Positions 13,096-19,250 of a stretch of DNA of 19,676 nucleotides are shown here, piece by piece. Origin of the DNA: CAYRXE01 sp964428205. Its GTDB lineage: Bacteria; Patescibacteriota; Gracilibacteria; Peribacterales; Peribacteraceae. How positions within the stretch are numbered: position 1 is the first letter of the stretch; every line of letters starts with the position of its first letter. Location: assembly GCA_964428205.1 (NCBI GenBank), contig CAYRXE010000017.1, forward strand, positions 1 to 19,676, read 5' to 3'. The notes under the pieces were generated by a model that worked only from the letters and a program-made list of their open reading frames with translations, was not told the origin of the DNA and ran no database searches. A program made the position numbers and the translations under genes.

Positions 13096-14595
13096 TTAGA
13101 GGCACGCCTCCGGCCTCTTTGGTGCCTTATTCATGCCACCGTAGGCAGGGCCGTAGTTATTGTTGGCGTTCCAGAACTGGTAGCCACAGTACCCGGCATC
13201 GTACACAGCGCGGATCTGCGCAGCGGCGTCATCACTGCTGATGTAATACCCCTGGATCCAAGGACGAATATGCACCGTGCCTGCGTCGACTTCTGCCTTG
13301 AGGAGATCGGTGTAGCCCGTGAGCGTGCGGTAGACGAGCCAGTAGTCACGAGGACCTGGGTGCTTCCCTGGCACGTAGTACCCCTCACTTGTGAAGGTTG
13401 CCGGGTAGGCCATGGGCGAGATGACGTCGACGCCATTCTCTTTTACAAAGCGCACAACATCCTGACCAAGCGTTGCGAGGTTTACGTCGTAGTTCCAACC
13501 GAGGATGGCATAGGTCGAAAGACCTAAGTGTGTTGCGCCATCACCACATTCGTCGATTGCTTCGCGTGCCATCTGGACGAACTTCTGCACCTTGTCGGCT
13601 TTCTGAGCACCATTGAATACACGTAGTGCGCCCACAGCAGCTGTCGTCATGCGAATGTAGTCGAGGTTGATCTCGTCGATACCGGACTTTGCGGCAGCAC
13701 ACATGTACTCGCGGTTGACCGCGATAGCCTTCTCGTTACTTGGGTCGATCCAATCTTCGACGAGTGTGACACCACTGACAGGGTGCTTCTGGCGCGTCTC
13801 TGGAACACGAGCGGTGAGCTCGTGGTCTTTGACAGCCACAAAGCGACCGATGCTATAGATGCCTTCTGCATCGAGCTTTTCGACGATTGCAGGCAAATCG
13901 TACAACGGACGAATGAGGCCCAATTCTTTGGCCTGTGGCATCTCTGGATCATCGAAGAAGACAAAGCCTCCTTTGATGTCGAACACGATGGCATCGCCAC
14001 CAGCTGCTTTTACTTTCGCGATAGTTTCATCAAGGAACTCGGTGCGTTTCACGCTCGGAGCCGTGAGGTACACACCCTGCACATTGTCTGCACGCTTGCG
14101 TTGTGGCTTGGGTGCCTCGGGTGGAGCGGAGTGAAAACGACGGAACGGGTTGAAGACGTTCTCGGTGGAAGACTCGGAGGAAGAAGATGTTTCAATAACC
14201 ACTGCTGCTGCAGAGGAGGCGGAAGACGCACTCCTACGCACAATCGCGCGAGACGACGACGAAGCAGACATGGGCGTCATGCACTGTGAACCACGACAGA
14301 CCACTGCTGGCGGCTGACGCAGGCGACCGGCTTCGGCATGAGGACTCAGGAGAGGCTGAAACACGCTCGTGACAAGCATGAAGGCAACGAATGCGAGCGA
14401 GCTTAATCCCAGGAGAACTTGCATGATGAAGGTGAGGGCGGAGGTCGTGTCTTCCGGCGGAACTGCCGGAGTGACGCTTGGCGCAAAGGATACGTCTGTA
14501 GCGCCTTTTAAATCAACTTCAACCTCAGAATGAATTTCATTCTTCACTTCCGCAATATCGGCAATGATGTGCTGTTGCTCGTGTGAGGGGTCCAT
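13096..14595 (-). CDS. membrane-anchored DUF4015 putative glycoside hydrolase
   Basis: A 499-residue protein with an N-terminal cytosolic tail (1-52), one membrane helix (about 53-79), a Ser-rich external linker with a Cys pair (VCRGSQC, 99-105; Ser runs at 110-143), and a C-terminal TIM-barrel domain (about 170-490) of the DUF4015/GHL type. Domain landmarks are GVYLTAPSVKR, DAIVFDIKGG (201-210), the INLDYIRM strand, DVISPMAYPATF, RPWIQGYY and GYQFWNANNNYGP. DUF4015 proteins are predicted polysaccharide hydrolases, so this one likely acts on a cell-surface or extracellular glycan; the substrate is unknown. It is transcribed from an extended -10 promoter, with only a distant GAGGA as ribosome site. 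Confidence 0.85.
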   Translation of the reverse strand: MDPSHEQQHIIADIAEVKNEIHSEVEVDLKGATDVSFAPSVTPAVPPEDTTSALTFIMQVLLGLSSLAFVAFMLVTSVFQPLLSPHAEAGRLRQPPAVVCRGSQCMTPMSASSSSRAIVRRSASSASSAAAVVIETSSSSESSTENVFNPFRRFHSAPPEAPKPQRKRADNVQGVYLTAPSVKRTEFLDETIAKVKAAGGDAIVFDIKGGFVFFDDPEMPQAKELGLIRPLYDLPAIVEKLDAEGIYSIGRFVAVKDHELTARVPETRQKHPVSGVTLVEDWIDPSNEKAIAVNREYMCAAAKSGIDEINLDYIRMTTAAVGALRVFNGAQKADKVQKFVQMAREAIDECGDGATHLGLSTYAILGWNYDVNLATLGQDVVRFVKENGVDVISPMAYPATFTSEGYYVPGKHPGPRDYWLVYRTLTGYTDLLKAEVDAGTVHIRPWIQGYYISSDDAAAQIRAVYDAGYCGYQFWNANNNYGPAYGGMNKAPKRPEACL

Positions 14596-14617
14596 GTGTG
14601 TGTTGAGTTTTCCTCAT

Positions 14618-14626
14618 AGTATAGCA
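14618..14626 (-). promoter_or_regulatory. extended -10 promoter of the DUF4015 gene
   Basis: On the minus strand TGCTATACT: -10 TATACT (14623-14618) with a TGn extension. The -35 match 18 bases upstream is partial (TCGTCA). Confidence 0.5.
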
Positions 14627-14646
14627 GAAAAAGTGACTTATGACGA

Positions 14647-14714
14647 GGGCAATGAAGGGACTAAAGGCAATGAGGACTCCCACTCCTCATTCCCCTTATT
14701 TGCCCTCATTGCCC
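14647..14714. repeat. imperfect inverted repeat built of GGGCAATGA modules
   Basis: The left arm (14647-14676) and right arm (14684-14714) are about 30 bases each and pair over most of their length around CTCCCAC. The module GGGCAATGA or a close variant occurs twice per arm. The right arm encodes the last residues of the TrmB-type protein (GNEGK) and is followed on the plus strand by six T. Confidence 0.6.
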
Positions 14715-15472
14715 TTTTTTCTTCCCGCATATCTCCACGCCATCTCGAAAATCTGCCGCTGGGTTTCGGCTACTTCCCTACTCTCGATGATCACCCCAAA
14801 CGCATCTTGAGCAGACTTGGATCCTGCGGGATACGAACAAATGGCGACCTTGTGATCGTAGATATTGATCTCGTTGGTGAAATCGAAGTCCTTACGAGGA
14901 ACCAGGCGGATTTCGCGGATTTTCTTACGATCTTCGCCGTGCACTGTACGACCAGCTTCGTCATCGGGAGCAATGCCACGCAGGCGGATCCCCTTCTTGA
15001 CCCTCTGGGCCACATACTCGTCGTCATACTCAGGCCAGAAGGTGCGGACGACTGCGGAGTTGGCGAAGTTGAGGATCTCTCCTTTTGCCGTGAGCGTGTC
15101 GTCGTACACATGGCGCACACCTTCCCACCCATGGAAGAACCTCACCTCGGGCTTACGGTATTCCACGCCACGAAGAGACTTAAGCTCCGGAACAGCATGG
15201 TGGAGAGCATCGGCATGCGTGCGCACTTCGTTACTCAGCTGCTCCGGCGACACAGGCGAGTAACACTTGCCCGTGCGCTGTTTGACGACGGAGAAATACC
15301 CATCCTCTACCAAGGACTCGAGTGTGTTATAGGCTGTAATACGGTTCATTCCCGCTGCTTTGGCATAATCCGACGCACGAGCCATGCCGAGTGATAACCC
15401 GGCAAGATAGAGCTTGGATTCATCATCACCGAGGCCGATGTTCCGCAGGAGAGACTGGAGATGTTTTGTCAT
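14696..15472 (-). CDS. TrmB-family transcriptional regulator
   Basis: A 258-residue DNA-binding protein. Residues 1-75 form a winged helix-turn-helix of the TrmB type: LRNIGLGDDESKLYLAGL, the recognition helix in MNRITAYNTLESLVEDG, and the wing GYFSVVKQRTGKCYSPV. From about residue 108 a PLD-like sensor fold follows (EVRFFHGWEGVRHVYDDTL, then ILNFANS). The archaeal sugar-sensing TrmB C-terminal domain is not evident, so the ligand is unknown. ATG 15472 is preferred; a TTG at 15490 adds six unconserved residues. The C-terminal tail (KKGNEGK) is encoded by the GGGCAATGA repeat. Divergent to glnA across 199 bp, so glnA is a plausible target besides itself. Confidence 0.85.
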   Translation of the reverse strand: MTKHLQSLLRNIGLGDDESKLYLAGLSLGMARASDYAKAAGMNRITAYNTLESLVEDGYFSVVKQRTGKCYSPVSPEQLSNEVRTHADALHHAVPELKSLRGVEYRKPEVRFFHGWEGVRHVYDDTLTAKGEILNFANSAVVRTFWPEYDDEYVAQRVKKGIRLRGIAPDDEAGRTVHGEDRKKIREIRLVPRKDFDFTNEINIYDHKVAICSYPAGSKSAQDAFGVIIESREVAETQRQIFEMAWRYAGRKKGNEGK

Positions 15473-15505
15473 AGATTGGAGTGGCTGCAACGTGTTACGA
15501 GTCTT

Positions 15506-15569
15506 AACAGTTTCGTTGTATTCAACGCGAGATGGGTCGATGGCGATAGTATGTTATACCTAAACTGTT
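15506..15569. promoter_or_regulatory. possible operator pair between the TrmB-type gene and glnA
   Basis: AACAGTTT (15506-15513) and its exact inverse AAACTGTT (15562-15569) face each other across 48 bases. CGTTGTATTCAACG (15514-15527) is a short palindrome between them. This 199-bp intergenic stretch shows no clear housekeeping promoter for glnA; a TGTTATACC (15552-15560) extended -10 is the best candidate. The regulatory meaning is inference. Confidence 0.25.
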
Positions 15570-15671
15570 GTAAAAAAAATGAACAGGAAAAACTTTGTGC
15601 ACAGACGGCATTTGTCATGGCGCCAAAAATGCTGATGCTTGCGTGGACTTATCTATTTCTCCCCCGCGTGT

Positions 15672-17177
15672 ATGTCTCCCTCTGCCACACTGGATCTTAA
15701 ACGAAGTCTCTTCCCTCCTTCGCTACGACCGCACACGGGACCGGACTTGGAATTTACCCCGAGCGTGAAAACCGCAGCGGATGTGGTGGATTTCGCAAAA
15801 AAGCACGGCTGCACCATGTTGGACCTCACGTTTGTCGATGTACCGGGAACCCTGCAGCACACGAGTAAACCCATCCATGAGCTGGAGGATGTACTCAATG
15901 GTGGAGCAGGCTTTGATGGATCGAGTATCCGCGGCTTTAAGCAGATCAATGAATCCGACATGTTGCTCTTCCCAGATCCCACGAGTGCAGTGCTCGATGC
16001 CTTCACGAGTGAACCGACCCTCTCTGTCCTCTGTGACGTGAGTGATCCCATGACGGGCAAGCCCTACGACTCTTCGCCACGCACCATCGCACACCGTGCC
16101 ATCGCGCATTTACAGAACAGTGGCATTGCCGACACGGCCTACTTTGGTCCGGAGGCAGAGTTCTTCATCTTTGATTCCGTGCGCTACGACAACAAGCAGC
16201 AGGGTGCTTTTTACGAGGTAGAAAGCAATGAAGGTATTTGGAACACGGGACGCGTGGAAGAAGGTGGTAACCCTGGCTACAAGGTTCGAAATAAGGAGGG
16301 CTACTTCCCTGCTTCCCCTTTTGATACGCAGCAGGACATCCGCAGCGAAATGGTCCGTGAGATGGAACGCGCAGGCATCAAGATCGAGACGTACCACCAC
16401 GAAGTCGCCACGGCAGGTCAGGCAGAGATCGATATGGAACGCGACACGCTCCTGGTGATGGCCGATAAGCTGATGCGCTACAAGTACATCGTGCGCAATG
16501 TGGCACGTCGCTATGGCAAGACGGCGACCTTCATGCCCAAGCCACTCTTCGGTGACAACGGATCAGGGATGCACGTGCATCAGAGTTTGTGGAAGGACGG
16601 GAAGCCGCTCTTCGCAGGCTCGGAGTACGCAGGCTTGAGCAAGATGGCACTCCACTACATCGCAGGTCTCCTCAAGCATGCTCGCGCACTGTGCGCCCTC
16701 TGTAACCCCACGACCAATAGCTACAAGCGCCTGGTACCCGGCTTCGAGGCTCCGGTGAACTGTATCTACAGCGCACGCAATCGCTCGGCTGCCATTCGCA
16801 TTCCTATGTACTCCAATAACCCCAAAGCCAAGCGTGTGGAGTTCCGCATGCCAGACGCTCTGTGTAACCCCTACCTCGCCTTCCCTGCCCTGATGCTCGC
16901 TGGTCTTGATGGAATCGAACAGGAAATGGATCCAGGTAAGCACACCGACGACAACCTGTACGCGATGGACGCTGAGGCGCTCAGCAAGATCCCGCACGCT
17001 CCAGGTAGCTTGAGCGAAGCTCTTGATTGCCTGGAGGCTGACCACGCCTTCCTCACCAAGGACGGAGTCTTTACGGAGGAATTCATCAAAGCGTTTATCG
17101 ATACCAAGCGTGCAGAAGTTGCTGACGAAGCGCAGCGCCCAACGCCCAGTGAGTTCTACCGTTACTTCGACGCGTAA
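15672..17177 (+). CDS. glnA: glutamine synthetase, type I
   Basis: A 501-residue homolog of dodecameric GlnA, which makes glutamine from glutamate, ammonia and ATP. All signature blocks are present: FDGSSIRGF, YFGPEAEFFIFD, EVESNEGIWN, HHEVATAGQAEID, FMPKPLFGDNGSGMHVHQSL, NPTTNSYKRLVPGFEAPV, YSARNRSAAIRIP and a final NLYAM at Tyr430, the position of the adenylylation tyrosine (Tyr397 in E. coli). The residues after it (AMDAEA) differ from the usual DLPPEE, so adenylylation is uncertain. About 30 extra residues precede the first conserved strand. The start ATG 15672 is preferred to TTG 15639; no Shine-Dalgarno is seen. It is divergent to a TrmB-type regulator and followed after 17 bases by a 72-residue gene, then a terminator. 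These motifs are those of true GS, not the GS-like ligase PafA. Confidence 0.95.
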   Translation: MSPSATLDLKRSLFPPSLRPHTGPDLEFTPSVKTAADVVDFAKKHGCTMLDLTFVDVPGTLQHTSKPIHELEDVLNGGAGFDGSSIRGFKQINESDMLLFPDPTSAVLDAFTSEPTLSVLCDVSDPMTGKPYDSSPRTIAHRAIAHLQNSGIADTAYFGPEAEFFIFDSVRYDNKQQGAFYEVESNEGIWNTGRVEEGGNPGYKVRNKEGYFPASPFDTQQDIRSEMVREMERAGIKIETYHHEVATAGQAEIDMERDTLLVMADKLMRYKYIVRNVARRYGKTATFMPKPLFGDNGSGMHVHQSLWKDGKPLFAGSEYAGLSKMALHYIAGLLKHARALCALCNPTTNSYKRLVPGFEAPVNCIYSARNRSAAIRIPMYSNNPKAKRVEFRMPDALCNPYLAFPALMLAGLDGIEQEMDPGKHTDDNLYAMDAEALSKIPHAPGSLSEALDCLEADHAFLTKDGVFTEEFIKAFIDTKRAEVADEAQRPTPSEFYRYFDA

Positions 17178-17194
17178 TTCTTTCCCCTACTTCT

Positions 17195-17413
17195 ATGATC
17201 ATGCGTGCACACCAGTCACCACCGGAAACTCAGGTGCAACCCCCGGCCCAGCCACATCTGTCTCAGACTCCGGTCTTGAGTGATGGAGCCATCGCCACAG
17301 CAGTACACCAAGCAACTGCTTCCTTGTTGGCAGCCAAGCCACAACCTCCAACAAAGGACGAGGATCCTTTTGAACATTTGTACAGTGACCTAGGGGATGG
17401 CATGGGTGGGTAA
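17195..17413 (+). CDS. small disordered Pro/Gln-rich protein ending in Gly-Gly
   Basis: A 72-residue protein, not recognised. Residues 4-30 are rich in Pro, Gln and Ser (PPETQVQPPAQPHLSQTP), 31-48 form a likely Ala-rich helix, and the tail is acidic (KDEDPFEHLYSDLGDG) and ends MGG. There is no membrane segment and no cysteine. It begins 17 bases after glnA and ends 25 bases before a strong terminator, so it should be made from the glnA mRNA. No Shine-Dalgarno; an alternative ATG is at 17201. Size, disorder and a terminal diglycine recall Pup/UBact-like modifiers, but the Gln/Glu that follows GG in those is absent. A small partner of glutamine synthetase is the other option. Both are inference. 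Confidence 0.55.
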   Translation: MIMRAHQSPPETQVQPPAQPHLSQTPVLSDGAIATAVHQATASLLAAKPQPPTKDEDPFEHLYSDLGDGMGG

Positions 17414-17437
17414 CCATGAAACTTTTGAGATGTACCT

Positions 17438-17462
17438 CAAGGGCGGCACATGCCGCCTTTTT
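17438..17462 (+). terminator. Rho-independent terminator of the glnA operon
   Basis: AAGGGCGGCACATGCCGCCTTTTT lies here; its stem GGCGGC (17442-17447) pairs with GCCGCC (17452-17457) around ACAT and is followed by five T. Confidence 0.9.
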
Positions 17463-17464
17463 CG

Positions 17465-17493
17465 TTGCTACTTCGAAAGAGCGCTCCTACCAT
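17465..17493 (+). promoter_or_regulatory. promoter of the 17566 gene
   Basis: -35 TTGCTA (17465-17470), a 17-base spacer and -10 TACCAT (17488-17493), each matching consensus at four of six positions. It begins three bases after the preceding terminator. The predicted start is near 17500. Confidence 0.35.
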
Positions 17494-17500
17494 GCCGCCC

Positions 17501-17517
17501 CTGACCATTTTGGTTAG
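17501..17517 (+). other. leader hairpin at predicted +1 of the 17566 gene
   Basis: CTGACCA-TTT-TGGTTAG has seven pairs including one G.T and begins at the predicted transcription start. Confidence 0.35.
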
Positions 17518-17565
17518 GACTGTCCTTTCAAAAATTTCTTTCCTCTTCAGCGCAGGAGAACTGCT

Positions 17566-17859
17566 GTGGATTTTGCCCTTCTCAAAGGTGACCGTTCTGA
17601 GCCGACACTCGGTAAGTGTGGCGAAAAAACGGTCGTCAAACTCCCGTACCGTGACTGCATTGCGTGTGTCATTGGTACTTCGGATGACGTACAAAGCGTC
17701 GAACTTCGACACGGAGACCAGTGCATCGGGACTCACGTCGGAGCTGGCTTAAGGAGGCTAGAAATCTTCTTCGCACCGAACAGCCAGGGCGAAATCACTC
17801 TGCTGCTCAATGGAGAGCGAGTGCACACGATCGCGTACGTGCGCATGTCCTCGGACTGA
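17566..17859 (+). CDS. hypothetical protein, probably beta-rich
   Basis: A 97-residue protein of unknown function. The start is GTG 17566 with AGGAGA seven bases upstream, which supports this frame over the overlapping minus-strand one. Alternating hydrophobic strands dominate (TVVKLPYRD, VQSVELRHG, RLEIFFAPN, EITLLLNGERVHTIAYVRM), suggesting a small beta-sandwich or barrel. Four cysteines (18, 31, 34, 53) include a CIAC pair. No signal peptide or membrane segment. It has its own promoter, leader hairpin and terminator. Confidence 0.65.
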   Translation: MDFALLKGDRSEPTLGKCGEKTVVKLPYRDCIACVIGTSDDVQSVELRHGDQCIGTHVGAGLRRLEIFFAPNSQGEITLLLNGERVHTIAYVRMSSD

Positions 17860-17882
17860 TCAATACAGGAAAGGACACATCG

Positions 17883-17919
17883 AAATCCCGCTCCTTCTTA
17901 CGAAGGGACGGGATTTTTT
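17883..17919 (+). terminator. Rho-independent terminator of the 17566 gene
   Basis: AAATCCCG (17883-17890) pairs with CGGGATTT (17909-17916), with an inner CCTTC/GAAGG stem and a TTAC loop, and is followed by T to 17919. The reverse strand also ends in TTT, so it may serve the minus-strand genes too. Confidence 0.85.
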
Positions 17920-17929
17920 CGATCTCGGA

Positions 17930-18007
17930 TTATGTGGAGAAGAATATTGTTACGATTTTCAGTAATCCTGCGATGAGGAAAATGCTGAACGTAACTGCGG
18001 CGATCAT
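17930..18007 (-). CDS. possible 25-residue membrane peptide
   Basis: A short open frame starting at ATG 18007 encodes one hydrophobic segment (AAVTFSIFLIAGLL) followed by KIVTIFFST. It lies 42 bases downstream of the 18050 gene on the same strand and before a terminator. The only ribosome site is a weak GGA. The supporting facts are composition and placement among other small membrane proteins; it may be chance. Confidence 0.3.
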   Translation of the reverse strand: MIAAVTFSIFLIAGLLKIVTIFFST

Positions 18008-18049
18008 TTGAATCCGAAAGGCCACTAACCTTAGTGTCTCGGCACTGGC

Positions 18050-18265
18050 TCACTGCTTTTTGTATGCGGCTTCCAGCTTTCTGCGTTCGGCTCTTGCGGG
18101 AGGACTGGGGTCTCTCGCTATTTCCATTTCGACCAATCGTCCATCGGTTCGACGCATTTGTACTTCACATCCGTCTTTTGCAGCTAACACTGCTAACGAG
18201 AGAAGAAAGAAGAAAATGGTAGCCAAGAGAAATCCAACAACAGTCCAGAAGAGGAAGGTATCCAA
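18050..18265 (-). CDS. small single-pass membrane protein
   Basis: A 71-residue protein, not recognised. One long N-terminal membrane helix (about 5-29, FWTVVGFLLATIFFFLLSLA) is followed by a charged cytosolic-type tail (MRRTDGRLVEMEIARD) with a Pro/Ala hinge and a final Lys-rich helix. The start is TTG 18265, supported by GGAGA about 8 bases upstream; no ATG is available before the helix. Its leader (18305-18349) shares sequence and fold with that of the 18439 gene, pointing to shared post-transcriptional control although the proteins are unlike. Confidence 0.65.
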   Translation of the reverse strand: MDTFLFWTVVGFLLATIFFFLLSLAVLAAKDGCEVQMRRTDGRLVEMEIARDPSPPARAERRKLEAAYKKQ

Positions 18266-18304
18266 AAGTTTTTCTCCAAAATAATGGTGTGAGAGATCAA
18301 ATTT

Positions 18305-18349
18305 CCTTCTGTCACTTAAGCCCTAGGGGCTCAATACTGTGAGAGAAAG
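18305..18349 (-). ncRNA. structured leader RNA of the 18050 gene (motif copy B)
   Basis: On the minus strand CTTTCTCTCAC (18349-18339) pairs with GTGACAGAAGG (18315-18305), 10 of 11 pairs counting one wobble. Then comes a one-sided AGTA bulge (18338-18335) and an 8-bp stem TTGAGCCC/GGGCTTAA with a CTA loop. The predicted start is at its first bases. Downstream, AAATTTGATCTCTCA resembles the 18439 leader. Confidence 0.5.
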
Positions 18350-18353
18350 GACG

Positions 18354-18384
18354 GGTATAGTAAACTTATCATTGGATCAGTCAA
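18354..18384 (-). promoter_or_regulatory. promoter of the 18050 gene
   Basis: On the minus strand, -35 TTGACT (18384-18379), a 19-base spacer and -10 TATACC (18359-18354). It starts just after the terminator of the 18439 gene. Confidence 0.45.
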
Positions 18385-18390
18385 TGCACG

Positions 18391-18417
18391 AAAAACCGCC
18401 GGACAAATGCCGGCGGT
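18391..18417 (-). terminator. Rho-independent terminator of the 18439 gene
   Basis: On the minus strand ACCGCCGG (18417-18410) pairs with CCGGCGGT (18402-18395) around seven bases and is followed by T to 18391. Confidence 0.9.
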
Positions 18418-18438
18418 AGAGGTCTCCAGTTAGGTAGG

Positions 18439-18807
18439 TTACGAACTTTGTTTCGCCCAGAGGAGAAACAACATCATGACGAGGGCTGCGATAGCGGGCC
18501 ACACAGCCAGTCTCAGACATGCGATTTTTATTCCTCGACACATCTGAATCGCATCCTGTATTCCCACGAGTTGGTTCGTGAGATGGTGGGAATCTTCGTG
18601 CGCTGCATGACATTCGTCAATGCGGCGATCGAGATCGGACTTTTGTTTCCTCAGTCGACGCAGCATGACGCGTGCAGTCCAGTAACCCCCGACTAGAACA
18701 AACAACAGGCATGCGGGGATTAAAAAGACGGGCATCCATAAGTCGTAGAAAAAACTTTCGCGATCACTCTCTGTAAGACCAACAAGTTGTCGAACCGTAG
18801 AAAGCAT
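18439..18807 (-). CDS. small membrane protein with central coiled segment, two TM helices
   Basis: A 122-residue protein, not recognised. The first helix spans about 25-46 (MPVFLIPACLLFVLVGGYW), followed by a charged stretch of about 50 residues (MLRRLRKQKSDLDRRIDECH and on), probably a coiled coil, and a second helix at about 98-117 (AVWPAIAALVMMLFLLW). The start ATG 18807 is set by AGGAGG eight bases upstream; the longer frame to 18870 is translation of the leader RNA. Single-gene unit: promoter at 18894-18921, structured leader, gene, terminator at 18391-18417. Confidence 0.75.
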   Translation of the reverse strand: MLSTVRQLVGLTESDRESFFYDLWMPVFLIPACLLFVLVGGYWTARVMLRRLRKQKSDLDRRIDECHAAHEDSHHLTNQLVGIQDAIQMCRGIKIACLRLAVWPAIAALVMMLFLLWAKQSS

Positions 18808-18840
18808 TTTCGTATCCTCCTGAAATGTTGAGAGACCAAA

Positions 18841-18886
18841 ATTTACATCACCTTGGCCCATTTGAGCCAAGTACTGTGATGGAAAG
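18841..18886 (-). ncRNA. structured leader RNA of the 18439 gene (motif copy A)
   Basis: On the minus strand CATCAC (18881-18876) pairs with GTGATG (18851-18846), extended by three T-A pairs after one mismatch. A one-sided AGTA bulge (18875-18872) follows, then the stem CTTGGCTC (18871-18864)/GGGCCAAG (18859-18852) with an AAAT loop. The predicted start is at about 18887. Compared with copy B, several pairs differ on both sides while pairing is kept. Confidence 0.5.
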
Positions 18887-18893
18887 TAAAGTT

Positions 18894-18921
18894 ATCTTAG
18901 TCCACTCGCTCTGTGCGTCAA
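18894..18921 (-). promoter_or_regulatory. promoter of the 18439 gene
   Basis: On the minus strand, -35 TTGACG (18921-18916), a 16-base spacer and -10 TAAGAT (18899-18894). The -35 begins five bases after the T-tract of the preceding terminator. Confidence 0.5.
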
Positions 18922-18925
18922 TTCC

Positions 18926-18957
18926 AAAAACCCCGCTGACGTCATGCGCCAGCGGGG
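18926..18957 (-). terminator. terminator overlapping the end of the 18942 gene
   Basis: On the minus strand CCCCGCTG (18957-18950) pairs with CAGCGGGG (18938-18931) and is followed by five T. The 5' arm and loop encode the last residues (PAGA) and the stop codon TGA (18944-18942), so the stop lies in the loop. Confidence 0.9.
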
Positions 18958-19187
18958 AAGAATCCTTTCAAAATGAACCAGACAAAGTGTGCGAACTGAT
19001 ACAAGCACAGTCCGAAGATGAACACAGAGTAGACGTGCAAGATCAAGCTGAGCTCAGCTAACACTTCGGAGCAGACTCCTTGCTCCTTGCACCGGTACTC
19101 TCGTATATCACGGAGAATGTGTCTCACGATACTCATGACGAGGGACGTGAGTGCATAGAAGACACTCCAATTAAGATACACATCCAT
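18942..19187 (-). CDS. small membrane protein, two predicted TM helices
   Basis: An 81-residue protein, not recognised. Helix one is about 5-24 (LNWSVFYALTSLVMSIVRHI), followed by a charged loop with two Cys (YRCKEQGVCSEV) and helix two at about 47-74 (LSLILHVYSVFIFGLCLY and on). I prefer ATG 19187: an earlier in-frame GTG at 19226 lies within the leader hairpin loop. No strong Shine-Dalgarno is visible for either. The terminator overlaps its last codons. Confidence 0.6.
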   Translation of the reverse strand: MDVYLNWSVFYALTSLVMSIVRHILRDIREYRCKEQGVCSEVLAELSLILHVYSVFIFGLCLYQFAHFVWFILKGFFPAGA

Positions 19188-19211
19188 GGGCAGGCTCACT
19201 GTAAAGGAACA

Positions 19212-19245
19212 CCTCTGTTCGACCACGCGGCCAAAAGAACAGAGG
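19212..19245 (-). other. leader hairpin at predicted +1 of the 18942 gene
   Basis: CCTCTGTTC pairs perfectly with GAACAGAGG (nine pairs). Inside, after a one-sided TTTT bulge on the 5' arm, GGCC can pair with GGTC around GCGT. The predicted start (about 19244) coincides with the first base of the stem. Confidence 0.55.
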
Positions 19246-19250
19246 GGCCT

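Noticed and set aside
15672..17177. glnA product as a Pup ligase/deamidase (PafA/Dop), given the small GG-ending protein next door
   Set aside because: All glutamine synthetase signature blocks are complete, including the ammonia-site and NLY segments. This is a true GS.
17437..17736. 99-residue minus-strand open frame
   Set aside because: It runs through the glnA terminator and the leader of the 17566 gene. The plus-strand gene has an AGGAGA site.
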